DNA of 64,000 nucleotides, from assembly GCF_000744785.1 (NCBI RefSeq), contig NZ_JQMO01000003.1, positions 3,286,001 to 3,350,000 of the forward strand, in the 5' to 3' direction. The notes beneath the pieces were generated by a model. That model worked only from the letters and a program-made list of their open reading frames with translations. It was not told where the DNA came from and ran no database searches. Position 1 is the first letter of the stretch. Each line of letters begins with the position of its first letter. Both the position numbers and the translations under genes were made by a program. This document shows positions 16,389 to 24,742 of this stretch, piece by piece. The DNA is from Kitasatospora azatica KCTC 9699 (GTDB lineage: Bacteria > Actinomycetota > Actinomycetes > Streptomycetales > Streptomycetaceae).

Positions 16389-17423
16389 CTAGCCCAGGAA
16401 CTCCGCCAGGATCCTGCGCTCCTTCTCCGGGTCGATCCCCAGCGGCTCGCCGCCCTGGGTGTACGGGGTGTCCCGGGGGCCGCGCTGCTGGATCCAGGCC
16501 CAGGTCTTCGCGGCGGACTCCTCGACCGGTCGGCAGCGCAGTCCGGCGTCCCGGGCCTTGCGGCTGTCGGCCCGCCAGATGCCGATCTCCTTGCCGTCCT
16601 CCACCTCGGCGGCCCAGAGCGGCAGTTCGGTCCAGCCCTCGATCCCGGCGGCGCGCAGCCGGTCGTCGTCCACCCAGATCAGTTCGGCGTCCGAGCCGGT
16701 GGCCGCGACGCAGGCCGCGAGCATCCCGCCGAAGGTGCTGGAGCCGGGCAGTGCGGTGGTGACGTAGCTGCCGCTCGCGCCCCGTTCACCGAGCTCCAGG
16801 CCGAAGACGGCGAAGTCCTCGGCGTCGATCAGCTGGATCGGCAGGTCGGGCCGGCCGGGCGCCAGCACCTGACCGCCGCGCGCGATCCGTTCCAGCCACC
16901 AGGGCAGCCGCCCGACGTTCTCGTGGGCCCCGATCAGCAGCCCGCAGTTGAGCACCAGGGTGCGCTCGGCACCGAACTGCTCCAGCACGGCCCGCTCGCA
17001 CCCGGCCTTGAGCGCGGTGCTGAACGGCAGGTCGGGCGGCGAGTCGGCGGGGCACTCGTGCAGGGGTGACTCCTCGTTCACCGCCTCGGTGGGCCAGTCG
17101 GCGAAGGCGTGGACGGAGGAGACGAAGAGGTAGCGCTCGGCGTGCTCAGCGAGCAGTCGCGCCGAACGCCGGACGGTGTGCGGCTGTTGGCCGCTGGTGT
17201 CGATCACCAGGTCCCAGCGGTGGCCGCCGGGAGCGGCGGCGCCGGCGACCAGCGCCGCCAGGTCCTGCTCCGAGGCGCGGTCGCCCCGGACGGTGGTCAC
17301 GCCCGGCAGGTCGGTGCCGGACTTGCCGCGGTTGAAGGTGGTCACCTCGTGGCCACGGGCCAGGGCTTCGGCCGCGAAGGCGCGACCGAGGAAGACCGAG
17401 CCGCCGAGAATCAGGATTCGCAT
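16389..17423 (-). CDS. NAD-dependent epimerase/dehydratase family protein
   Basis: A 344-aa extended SDR. MRILILGGSVFLGRAFAAEAL forms the GxxxxxG Rossmann start. The segment ITTFNRGKSGTDLPGV-like at 30-45 (TTFNRGKSG) and LFVSSVHAFADW resemble the plant/actinobacterial mRNA-binding-like epimerases related to isoflavone reductase. The classical YxxxK is replaced by a region around FSTALKAGCE, so the catalysis is uncertain. The substrate is unknown. It is preceded by a 220-nt gap before the sigma/BACON gene. Confidence 0.8.
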   Translation of the reverse strand: MRILILGGSVFLGRAFAAEALARGHEVTTFNRGKSGTDLPGVTTVRGDRASEQDLAALVAGAAAPGGHRWDLVIDTSGQQPHTVRRSARLLAEHAERYLFVSSVHAFADWPTEAVNEESPLHECPADSPPDLPFSTALKAGCERAVLEQFGAERTLVLNCGLLIGAHENVGRLPWWLERIARGGQVLAPGRPDLPIQLIDAEDFAVFGLELGERGASGSYVTTALPGSSTFGGMLAACVAATGSDAELIWVDDDRLRAAGIEGWTELPLWAAEVEDGKEIGIWRADSRKARDAGLRCRPVEESAAKTWAWIQQRGPRDTPYTQGGEPLGIDPEKERRILAEFLG

Positions 17424-17643
17424 GCGTCGAGCCTGCCCCGTGCCGCCCGCCCCGTCGCGCCTTTTCGCGCGTGGCGGACCGCTGTTCGCCCGGCGCGAAG
17501 CTCCGTGCCACGGGCGCAGCCGGCCTCGCAGCTGACTGAGTGTCGGCCGGCTCGGAAATTTTTAGCCGCATTCTCATGGCTGCGGTGCAACATGGGCGCC
17601 CGCTGGTGAGTCCTACAGGGATAGCTGGCCGGTTCGGGGCCGT

Positions 17644-18357
17644 TCAGCGAACGGGCGACGAGGACGAGGGGTTGGACGTGGACTTCGCGGAGGTCGGAGC
17701 GGACGTGGCGGTGGGCCCGGAGGGCGTGGGCACGGTACTGGGCGGGCTGCTCGGCCGCGCGGAGGCGCTGGCCGAGCCGCTGGCGGACGGGCCCGACGTC
17801 GGGCTGGCGCTGGGGCTCGCGCTGCTGCTCGGCGCGTTGCTGGCGCTGCTGCCCGAGCTGGGTGTCTCGGAGGGGGTCGGGCTGGCGCTGCCGCTCGGGT
17901 TCGCACTGGCGCTGGGCGTGCCGGTGGGCGAGGCGGAGGGGGTGGGTGTCGGTGTCCCGCTGGGCTCACCGGGCCGGTCCGGACCGCCCTCCAACCTGAC
18001 CACGGCCTCGGACGGGGGCAGCGCGATCTGCGCCGTCCAGTGCTGCGAGGGCGCGCGCTGATCGTCCACCGTGACGGTCACGGTGAGGCGCTGGCCCGGT
18101 GCCAGGGTGCCGGAGTCCCGGCTGAGCCGGAGCCAGTCGCAGCTGGGGACGGCGCGCCAGTCGAGCGGGGCGTCCCCGGTGTTGGTCAGCGTGAGTACCG
18201 TGCGGTTGCCGTAGGCACCGGCCTCGACCGCGAGCCGGGCACCGGTGGCCGGTGCGGATGACGGCGGGACGGGCTCGGGGTGCAGGTCCGGGCTGCCCAA
18301 GGGGATGCCGCCGATGCCGGGGACCGGGACGGCAACGCCCTGAACAGCGGGGAGCAA
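17644..18357 (-). CDS. BACON-domain and Ser/Pro-rich C-terminal half of a frameshifted membrane sigma-like protein
   Basis: The 237-residue open segment begins at a TTG without a ribosome site. The frame continues upstream as sensible protein (GLAAALVGSSTAGAETLLPAV) but has no start, so this is almost certainly the C-terminal part of the gene at 18186-19751, displaced by one frameshift at about 18385-18440. A BACON-like beta-sandwich (about 40-120: NRTVLTLTNTGDAPLDW, CDWLRLSRDSGTLAPGQ) is followed by a Ser/Thr/Pro/Ala-rich tail of about 105 residues that should lie outside the cell. BACON domains usually bind carbohydrate or mucin-like ligands. Confidence 0.65.
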   Translation of the reverse strand: MLPAVQGVAVPVPGIGGIPLGSPDLHPEPVPPSSAPATGARLAVEAGAYGNRTVLTLTNTGDAPLDWRAVPSCDWLRLSRDSGTLAPGQRLTVTVTVDDQRAPSQHWTAQIALPPSEAVVRLEGGPDRPGEPSGTPTPTPSASPTGTPSASANPSGSASPTPSETPSSGSSASNAPSSSASPSASPTSGPSASGSASASARPSSPPSTVPTPSGPTATSAPTSAKSTSNPSSSSPVR

Positions 18358-19751
18358 CGTTTCTGCACCTGCCGTTGAGCTGCCGACCAGCGCGGCCGCC
18401 AGGCCCCGGCCGGACCCCGGCCCGAGGGGCGGCCGAGCGGGCGTTCCGGCGCCGCGCCCGGCCCCTGGCCCGCGCCGAGTGCCGGAATCGGTGCCACCGG
18501 GACCGTGCTGGGCCCACTGGTGTCCGGCGAGCCGGGCAGCGAGTCGACCCGCACCGAGGAGACGGCGGCCGCGGTACCGGCGGCGGGGGAGCCGTTTTGA
18601 TGGGCCACCCAGAGCGCGGCCGGCGGCGCCGAGAGCACGGCCGCCAGCACCCCGGTGGCGAGCGCCCGCTGGCGGACCAGGACCGCGCGTTCGTGCAGGT
18701 CACCGCCGGGCCGGTGGCGTTCCAGCAGGCTCGGCGCGCGGTGCCGGGGGAAGCCGCGCTGGTCGAACCGGACGCGGCCGACGGCTTCGTTCCCGCCGTC
18801 CTTTCCCGCGCCCCTCCCGCTGTCCCTGGTCCGCGCCGCAGTGCTCGTCGCCGTACGCGCCGCCGTACGCGCCGCCGCGCTCGCGGCCGTGCTCGTCACC
18901 GCGTTCGTCACTGCGCTCGCCGACTCGTCGTCCGCACCGGCGGTCGCGTGCCGCCCGGCGCCCGCCCCGGCCAGGAAGGCACCGGCGCCGGCGCCCCGCT
19001 TCGGCGGCGCAGGCATCGGCGCGGGCAGCAGCGCGAGCGGTGCCCCGAGCTCCAGCGGCCCGCCCAGTTCGTCGCCGACCCGCTCGGCCGTGCCCCGACA
19101 GGTCGGGCACTCCTGCACGTGCCGCAGCAGTTCGCGCCGCAGTGCCGGGCCGAGCACCCACTCCCGCCAGTGCTCGGCCCCCGCCCCACCGAGCCGGGCC
19201 AGCTCCGGGCAACTGCCCACCGCCAGCACCAGCAGGGCCCGCCTGGTCCGGGCCACCTCCGCCGCGCCGGTGACCAGCAGCCGCTGGGCGGGCTCCGCCG
19301 CCAGCCCGAGCACCGCGGCGACCTCCAGCGGGGTGAGCCGGTGGCGGGCCGACAGCTCCAGCGCCTCGCGCTGCTCGGCGCTGGTCCCGGCCGCCTCCGG
19401 CCAGGCCAACGCGGCCAGTTCGCGCCGTCGGCCGGCCAGGTCGGCGGGTGCTGACGCGCTGTCAATGCCGCTGTCCACACCGCCCGCAGCGCCTCCGCTG
19501 CCACCGCCCGCGGTCCCCGCGGCGAGCCGACGCAGGCAGGCGTACCGGGCCAGCGAGTACAGCCAGGCCCGGCGCAGCCCGGTGTCGGCCAGCCGCTCCC
19601 CGTTGGCCAGGGCCAGCGCGCGCACCTCGTCGAGCGCCGCCACCGCCGCGTCGCGCTCGCAGAGCACCGAGAGGCAGTAGGTGTAGAGGCCGTCCCGCAG
19701 GCGGTCGTAGGCGGTGATCACCGCGTGCGGGGTCACAGTGTCGGAGGTCAC
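18186..19751 (-). CDS. Sigma-factor-like / zinc anti-sigma fusion membrane protein (N-terminal part, frameshifted)
   Basis: From a GTG at 19751 the protein has ECF-sigma-like region 2 (AYDRLRDGLYTYCLSVLCERD), then region 4 (HRLTPLEVAAVLGLAAEPAQRLL), then a zinc anti-sigma motif HVQECPTC (H-x3-C-x2-C), an Ala/Thr-rich linker, and one membrane helix near ALATGVLAAVLSAPPAALWV. After about PERPLGRP the frame loses sense and ends at 18186, while the BACON domain continues in the neighbouring frame. The intact product would be about 700 aa: a cytoplasmic sigma-like/anti-sigma module joined through one helix to an extracellular BACON sensor. The indel may be a sequencing error in a G/C run or a true mutation. 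Confidence 0.65.
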   Translation of the reverse strand: MTSDTVTPHAVITAYDRLRDGLYTYCLSVLCERDAAVAALDEVRALALANGERLADTGLRRAWLYSLARYACLRRLAAGTAGGGSGGAAGGVDSGIDSASAPADLAGRRRELAALAWPEAAGTSAEQREALELSARHRLTPLEVAAVLGLAAEPAQRLLVTGAAEVARTRRALLVLAVGSCPELARLGGAGAEHWREWVLGPALRRELLRHVQECPTCRGTAERVGDELGGPLELGAPLALLPAPMPAPPKRGAGAGAFLAGAGAGRHATAGADDESASAVTNAVTSTAASAAARTAARTATSTAARTRDSGRGAGKDGGNEAVGRVRFDQRGFPRHRAPSLLERHRPGGDLHERAVLVRQRALATGVLAAVLSAPPAALWVAHQNGSPAAGTAAAVSSVRVDSLPGSPDTSGPSTVPVAPIPALGAGQGPGAAPERPLGRPSGRGPAGAWRPRWSAAQRQVQKRCSPLFRALPSRSPASAASPWAARTCTPSPSRRHPHRPPVPGSRSRPVPTATARYSR

Positions 19752-19885
19752 GGACCGACAGTAGGGAGTCGGGCCGCCAGGGCCCGGTTTATCGGTCTCT
19801 TTGTACTTCTTTCGGGTAACAGCACCGCCCAAGCCGTGACCGGACACCGATCGGCCTGTCAGTCTCACCCGCTACGGTGGCCCCC

Positions 19886-21403
19886 ATGGCTGCCCGCACC
19901 TCGAAGACCACCGCCAAGCCCCGTCCGGCCTACCGCTGCACGGAGTGCGGCAACCAGTTGCCCAAGTGGGTCGGCCGCTGCCCGGAGTGCAACGCCTGGG
20001 GCACCGTGGAGGAGTACGGCGCGGTCCCGATCCGCACCACCGCGGCCGGCCCGGTCACCGCCCCGGCCCGCCCGATCGGCCAGGTCGACGGCCAGGTGGC
20101 CACCGCCCGCTCCACCGGCGTGCCGGAGCTGGACCGGGTGCTCGGCGGCGGCCTGGTGCCGGGCGCCGTGGTGCTGCTGGCCGGCGAGCCGGGCGTCGGC
20201 AAGTCCACCCTGCTGCTGGACGTGGCCGCCAAGGCCGCCACCTCCCAGCACCGCACCCTCTACGTCACCGGCGAGGAGTCGGCCGGCCAGGTGCGGCTGC
20301 GCGCGGACCGGATCAACGCCCTCTCCGACCACCTCTACCTGGCCGCCGAGCAGGACCTGGGCGCCGTGCTCGGCCACATCGACCAGGTCAGCCCGGGGCT
20401 GCTGATCCTCGACTCGGTGCAGACCATCGCCTCCGCCGAGCTGGACGGCGCGCCCGGCGGCCCGGCCCAGGTGCGCGAGGTGGCGGGCGCGCTGATCCGG
20501 GCCTCCAAGGACCGCGGCATGGCCACCCTGCTGGTCGGCCACGTCACCAAGGACGGCCAGATCGCCGGCCCGCGCCTGCTGGAGCACCTGGTCGACGTGG
20601 TGCTCAGCTTCGAGGGCGACCGGCACGCCCGGCTGCGGATCATCCGTGGCGTCAAGAACCGCTACGGCGCGACCGACGAGGTCGGCTGCTTCGAGCTGCA
20701 CGACGAGGGCATCGAGGGCCTGGCCGACCCGTCCGGCCTCTTCCTGACCCGCCGGGACAAGCCGGTCCCCGGCACCTGCCTGACCGTCACCCTGGAGGGC
20801 AAGCGCCCGCTGGTCGCCGAGGTGCAGGCGCTGATGGTGGATTCGCAGATCCCCTCGCCACGCCGCACCACCTCGGGCCTGGAGTCGCCGCGGATCGCGA
20901 TGATCCTGGCGGTGGTCGAGCGGCACGGCGGGGTCAAGCTCGGCAAGCAGGACATCTACACCGCCACCGTCGGCGGGGTGAAGCTCTCCGAGCCCTCCGC
21001 GGACCTGGCGGTGGCCCTCGCGGTGGCCAGTTCCTCCTCGGACACCCCGCTGCCCAGCAATCTGGTGGCGATCGGCGAGGTGGGCCTGGCCGGCGAGGTG
21101 CGGCGGGTGACGGGTGTGCAGCGCCGGCTCGCCGAGGCGCACCGGCTCGGCTTCACCCATGCGCTGGTCCCGCCGGACCCGGGCAAGGTGCCGCCGGGCA
21201 TGAAGGTGGTCGAGGTCGCCGACATCGGCGAGGCGCTGCGGGCCATCCCGGGACGGCGCCGAGCGGCCGCCAAACCCCGTACGGAGCAGCCCCCGAAGCC
21301 CGCGAACGGGCGCCCGGCGACCGCCGCGGTACCGCCGCCCGCGGCCTACCCGGAGGAGGTCATGGGCGGCTGGGAACCGGTCGATTCGGACGAACTGGTC
21401 TGA
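19886..21403 (+). CDS. radA: DNA repair protein RadA
   Basis: A 505-aa RecA-like branch-migration ATPase of recombination repair. It has an N-terminal zinc finger (CTECGNQLPKWVGRCPEC), Walker A GEPGVGKST, the RadA-specific KNRYG motif in RGVKNRYGATDEVG, and a C-terminal Lon-type domain (VGGVKLSEPSADLAVALAV). The C-terminus extends by about 45 Pro/Ala-rich residues. The ATG at 19886 is preferred over an upstream GTG at 19877. TACGGT at 19873-19878 ends 7 nt before the ATG, so the transcript may be nearly leaderless. disA follows on the same strand, the conserved radA-disA pair. Confidence 0.95.
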   Translation: MAARTSKTTAKPRPAYRCTECGNQLPKWVGRCPECNAWGTVEEYGAVPIRTTAAGPVTAPARPIGQVDGQVATARSTGVPELDRVLGGGLVPGAVVLLAGEPGVGKSTLLLDVAAKAATSQHRTLYVTGEESAGQVRLRADRINALSDHLYLAAEQDLGAVLGHIDQVSPGLLILDSVQTIASAELDGAPGGPAQVREVAGALIRASKDRGMATLLVGHVTKDGQIAGPRLLEHLVDVVLSFEGDRHARLRIIRGVKNRYGATDEVGCFELHDEGIEGLADPSGLFLTRRDKPVPGTCLTVTLEGKRPLVAEVQALMVDSQIPSPRRTTSGLESPRIAMILAVVERHGGVKLGKQDIYTATVGGVKLSEPSADLAVALAVASSSSDTPLPSNLVAIGEVGLAGEVRRVTGVQRRLAEAHRLGFTHALVPPDPGKVPPGMKVVEVADIGEALRAIPGRRRAAAKPRTEQPPKPANGRPATAAVPPPAAYPEEVMGGWEPVDSDELV

Positions 21404-21524
21404 CCGAGGCACCGTCAGCGCGGCCGCACCGTAGACTTTGCCCTGTCCAGTACCAGATCGGGCAGTAAGCAACGAGGGACCGGGGCCAGCGCGGTGAGCG
21501 GTCCGGGCCGGCCGGAGGAGTCAC

Positions 21525-22631
21525 GTGGCAGCGAGCGACCGGGTGGAGAAGTCCCCCCGCGAGGAGGCCCTGCTGCGCTCCTCCCTGCAGGCCATCGCGC
21601 CCGGCACGCCCTTGCGCGACGGGCTGGAGCGGGTCCTGCGGGCCAATACCGGCGGCCTGATCGTGCTCGGCTTCGACAAGACGGTCGAGTCGGTGTGCAC
21701 CGGCGGCTTCGTGCTGGACGTCGAGTTCACCGCGACCCGGCTGCGTGAGCTGTGCAAGCTGGACGGCGCGGTGGTGCTCGACAAGGACATCACCAAGATC
21801 GTCCGGGCCGGCGTGCACCTGATGCCCGACGCCTCGATCCCGACGGACGAGACCGGCACCCGCCACCGCACCGCCGAACGGGTGAACAAGCAGACCGGTT
21901 TCCCGGTGGTCGCGGTCTCCCACTCGATGCGGCTGATCGCCATGTACGTCAACGGCGCGCGCCGGGTGCTGGAGGACTCCACCACCGTGCTCTCCCGGGC
22001 CAACCAGGCACTGGCCACCCTGGAGCGGTACAAGCTGCGGCTGGACGAGGTGGCCGGCACGCTCTCCGCGCTGGAGATCGAGGACCTGGTCACGGTCCGC
22101 GACGTCACTGCGGTGGCCCAGCGCCTGGAGATGGTCCGGCTGATCGCAGCCGAGATCGCCGGCTACGTGCTGGAGCTCGGCACCGACGGGCGGCTGCTCT
22201 CGCTCCAGCTGGACGAGCTGATCGCCGGGGTCGAGCCGGAGCGCGAGCTGGTGGCCAGGGACTACTTCCCGGAGCGGGCCGCCAAGCGCGGGCGCACCGT
22301 CGCCGAGGTGCTGGCCGACCTGGAGGCGCTCACCCACGCCGAGCTGCTGGACCTGCAGACGGTGGCGAAGACCATCGGCTACTCCGGCTCGCCCGAGTCG
22401 CTGGACTCCGCGGTCTCCCCGCGCGGCTACCGCCTGCTGGCGAAGATCCCGCGGCTGCCCAACACCGTGATCGAGCGGCTGGTGGAGCACTTCGGCGGAC
22501 TGCAGAAGCTGCTCGCGGCCAGCATCGACGACCTGCAGGCGGTCGAGGGCGTCGGCGAGACCCGGGCCCGCTCGGTCCGCGAGGGCCTCTCGCGGCTGGC
22601 CGAGTCCTCGATCCTCGAGCGCTACGTCTGA
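21525..22631 (+). CDS. disA: DNA integrity scanning diadenylate cyclase DisA
   Basis: A 368-aa enzyme that makes c-di-AMP from two ATP while scanning DNA. The DAC domain carries the DGA motif at 80-82 and GTRHRTAER at 111-119. A helical linker leads to a C-terminal helix-hairpin-helix DNA-binding domain (LQAVEGVGETRARSVREGL). The GTG at 21525 follows GGAGGAG. In streptomycetes c-di-AMP controls osmotic balance and cell-wall hydrolases. A perfect hairpin terminator follows 3 nt after the stop. Confidence 0.96.
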   Translation: MAASDRVEKSPREEALLRSSLQAIAPGTPLRDGLERVLRANTGGLIVLGFDKTVESVCTGGFVLDVEFTATRLRELCKLDGAVVLDKDITKIVRAGVHLMPDASIPTDETGTRHRTAERVNKQTGFPVVAVSHSMRLIAMYVNGARRVLEDSTTVLSRANQALATLERYKLRLDEVAGTLSALEIEDLVTVRDVTAVAQRLEMVRLIAAEIAGYVLELGTDGRLLSLQLDELIAGVEPERELVARDYFPERAAKRGRTVAEVLADLEALTHAELLDLQTVAKTIGYSGSPESLDSAVSPRGYRLLAKIPRLPNTVIERLVEHFGGLQKLLAASIDDLQAVEGVGETRARSVREGLSRLAESSILERYV

Positions 22632-22634
22632 CCG

Positions 22635-22667
22635 GAAACGGTCCGTCAACCTCTGGCGGACCGTTTC
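22635..22667 (+). terminator. disA terminator
   Basis: Perfect 11-bp stem GAAACGGTCCG / CGGACCGTTTC with an 11-nt loop, directly after the disA stop. Confidence 0.85.
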
Positions 22668-22729
22668 AGCAGCGCTGGATCAGGCGTCCGCCAGGGGCGG
22701 ACCTCCAGGCGGGTCAGGCTTCCAGCCGG

Positions 22730-23653
22730 TCAGGCGTCCAGTCGGGTCGAGGTGCGGGCCGGGACGGGGCCGCCGCTCGGGCCGGTCAGCTCGGCCTGCA
22801 CCAGGTAGTTGCCGGTCGGGGCCGGTGAGCTGTCGGTCGGGGTCGCGCACTGCGGCTTGCTGCGGGTGCGGTCCCAGACGAAGGTCTCGGTCAGCGCCGT
22901 CGCCGGCGAGACCTGGACCCAGCGGCCCTGCTTGTCGGTCACGCAGTCGGCGGAGGACCAGATCCGCTCCCCGCTGGCCGAGTTGACCGTGATCGCGGAG
23001 GCGGCCTGGCTCAGGTCGACCCGGCACTGTGCGGTCGTGGCGTTGCGGATCTTCAGCTCGAAGGTGGGCTTCTCCTTCGGCTGGTAGGCGTTCTGGGTGC
23101 CGGCGAGTTCCAGGGTGAGCTGCGAGGCAGTGCAGACGGGCAGGGCCATCACCTCGGTGGTGTTGATCGGCGGGGTGCCGCCACCACCGCCGCCGCTGCC
23201 ACCGGTGGCGCCGCCGCTCGCGCCGGTCCCACCCGTGCTGTCACCGCTCGGTGCGCTCGCCCCGCCGCTGGGGGAGGATCCCGCGCCGCCGGGGGCGCCG
23301 GAGGGCGAACCGCCAGTGCTCCCGGTGCTCCCGGCGCTCGCGGTGCCCCCGGTGCCGGCACCGCCCGTGCCGGAGCTGCCGGAGCCGCCGGTGCCGCCCG
23401 CACCGCCGGTGCCGCCGGGCCGGCTGCTGATCGCGGGACCGGTCGGCGTGGCGCCGGGCGTGATCGAGCCGGGCGAGGAGGTGGCGGCGGTCGGCGCGGG
23501 CTGCGCGGTCTTCTGCTTGCCGCCACCACCCTGACCCGCTGTCAGCCAGGCCACCAGGGCCACCACCGCCGCCAGGGCGGCGAGCGCAACAAGCCGCCGC
23601 CGCCAGTAGATCGAGGCGGGCAGGGGTCCGACGGGCTGACGCAGTGAAGGCAC
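22730..23653 (-). CDS. Secreted/anchored protein with Gly/Ser-rich linker, function unknown
   Basis: A 307-aa protein. A basic N-terminus (SIYWRRR) and one hydrophobic helix (about 18-38, ALAALAAVVALVAWLTAG) anchor it in the membrane, or act as an uncleaved signal. About 105 residues rich in Gly, Ser, Thr and Pro then span the wall region, followed by a C-terminal beta-rich domain of about 150 residues with four Cys (PVCTAS, AQCRVD, ADCVTD, PQCATP) that probably form disulfides. The start at 23653 (GTG, PSLRQPVGPLP) is favoured over a TTG six bases upstream. It is convergent with disA and divergent from mutY (129-nt gap). Confidence 0.78.
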   Translation of the reverse strand: MPSLRQPVGPLPASIYWRRRLVALAALAAVVALVAWLTAGQGGGGKQKTAQPAPTAATSSPGSITPGATPTGPAISSRPGGTGGAGGTGGSGSSGTGGAGTGGTASAGSTGSTGGSPSGAPGGAGSSPSGGASAPSGDSTGGTGASGGATGGSGGGGGGTPPINTTEVMALPVCTASQLTLELAGTQNAYQPKEKPTFELKIRNATTAQCRVDLSQAASAITVNSASGERIWSSADCVTDKQGRWVQVSPATALTETFVWDRTRSKPQCATPTDSSPAPTGNYLVQAELTGPSGGPVPARTSTRLDA

Positions 23654-23782
23654 GATCAAACTCTACGAGAGCCGAAGCACCGCTTGTCGCACCAACACCT
23701 GTCTCAAGAGTCGATCTTTCAGATCATCCGGTATTTGCGCCGTCCGGGCGAGGGCACCGACTGTGCGAGGATCGACGGTGCT

Positions 23783-24679
23783 ATGGCGACGACGACGATC
23801 CCCACCCCCGGCCCGCTGCTGCACACCATCGTGCTCGACTGGTACCGGGAGAACGCCCGTGACCTGCCCTGGCGGACCCCCGAGGCCTCGCCCTGGGCGG
23901 TGATGGTCAGTGAGTTCATGCTCCAGCAGACCCCGGTCAAGCGGGTGTTGCCCGCCTATGCGGCCTGGCTGGAGCGCTGGCCGACCCCGGCCGCACTGGC
24001 CGGCGACGCTCCCGGCGAGGCGGTCCGGATGTGGGGCAGGCTCGGCTACCCACGCCGGGCGCTGCGGCTGCACGCCGCGGCGAGCGCGATCGTGGAGCGG
24101 CACGGCGGTGCGGTCCCCGAGGACCACGCCGCGCTGCTGGCGCTGCCCGGGGTCGGCGAGTACACCGCCGCAGCCGTCGCCTCCTTCGCCTTCCGGCAGC
24201 GGCACGCCGTGCTGGACACCAACGTCCGCCGGGTCTTCGCCCGCGCGGTGACCGGGATCGAGTACCCGGCGACGGCCACCACCGCCGCCGAGCGCAAGGT
24301 CGCGGCGGAGCTGCTGCCGGACGCGCCCGCCGTGGCCGCCGAGTGGGCGGTCGGCGTGATGGAACTCGGCGCCCTGGTCTGCACCGCCCGCTCGCCCGAG
24401 TGCGGCGACTGCCCACTGCGCGCCCACTGCGCCTGGCAGCAGGCCGGACGCCCGCCGCACCAGGGCCCGGCCCGCCGCGGCCAGAGCTACGAGGGCACCG
24501 ACCGCCAGGTGCGCGGCAAGCTGCTCGCCGTGCTGCGGGCGCAGCACGGCGCGGTGCCGCGCCGCCAGCTGGACCTGGTCTGGCCGGACGAGATCCAGCG
24601 GGCCCGGGCGCTGGACGGGCTGGTCACCGACGGGCTCGTGGAGCCGGTCGAGGACGGCCACTACCGGCTGCCGCAGTAA
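23783..24679 (+). CDS. mutY: A/G-specific adenine glycosylase MutY
   Basis: A 298-aa base-excision repair enzyme that removes adenine mispaired with 8-oxoguanine. The catalytic Glu44 lies in SEFMLQQT, the helix-hairpin-helix is LPGVGEYTAAAV (121-132), catalytic Asp145 is in LDTNV, and the [4Fe-4S] cluster Cys are 200, 207, 210 and 216. At 298 residues it is shorter than the E. coli enzyme; the C-terminal 8-oxoG recognition domain is reduced to a small winged-helix-like tail, as is usual in actinobacteria. It lies near radA and disA, though on its own transcript. Confidence 0.94.
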   Translation: MATTTIPTPGPLLHTIVLDWYRENARDLPWRTPEASPWAVMVSEFMLQQTPVKRVLPAYAAWLERWPTPAALAGDAPGEAVRMWGRLGYPRRALRLHAAASAIVERHGGAVPEDHAALLALPGVGEYTAAAVASFAFRQRHAVLDTNVRRVFARAVTGIEYPATATTAAERKVAAELLPDAPAVAAEWAVGVMELGALVCTARSPECGDCPLRAHCAWQQAGRPPHQGPARRGQSYEGTDRQVRGKLLAVLRAQHGAVPRRQLDLVWPDEIQRARALDGLVTDGLVEPVEDGHYRLPQ

Positions 24680-24688
24680 CGTCGGCAG

Positions 24689-24737
24689 CGTCGAGGGCCC
24701 CCACCCCGCGCGGGCGGATTCTTGGGGGCCTTCGACG
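24689..24737. terminator. Bidirectional terminator between mutY and the exporter gene
   Basis: A 15-bp stem with one wobble pair (24689-24703 against 24723-24737, core GGCCCCCA/TGGGGGCC) and a 19-nt loop between two convergent genes. Confidence 0.8.
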
Positions 24738-24742
24738 TTCCG

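Noticed and set aside
17540..18061. Plus-strand 173-aa Gly/Leu-rich frame
   Set aside because: It is the antisense shadow of the Ser/Pro-rich BACON-protein tail, with no ribosome site or family resemblance.
18385..18440. Programmed ribosomal frameshift in the sigma/BACON gene
   Set aside because: No slippery heptamer or downstream structure specific to frameshifting is evident; an indel in a G/C run explains the pattern more simply.
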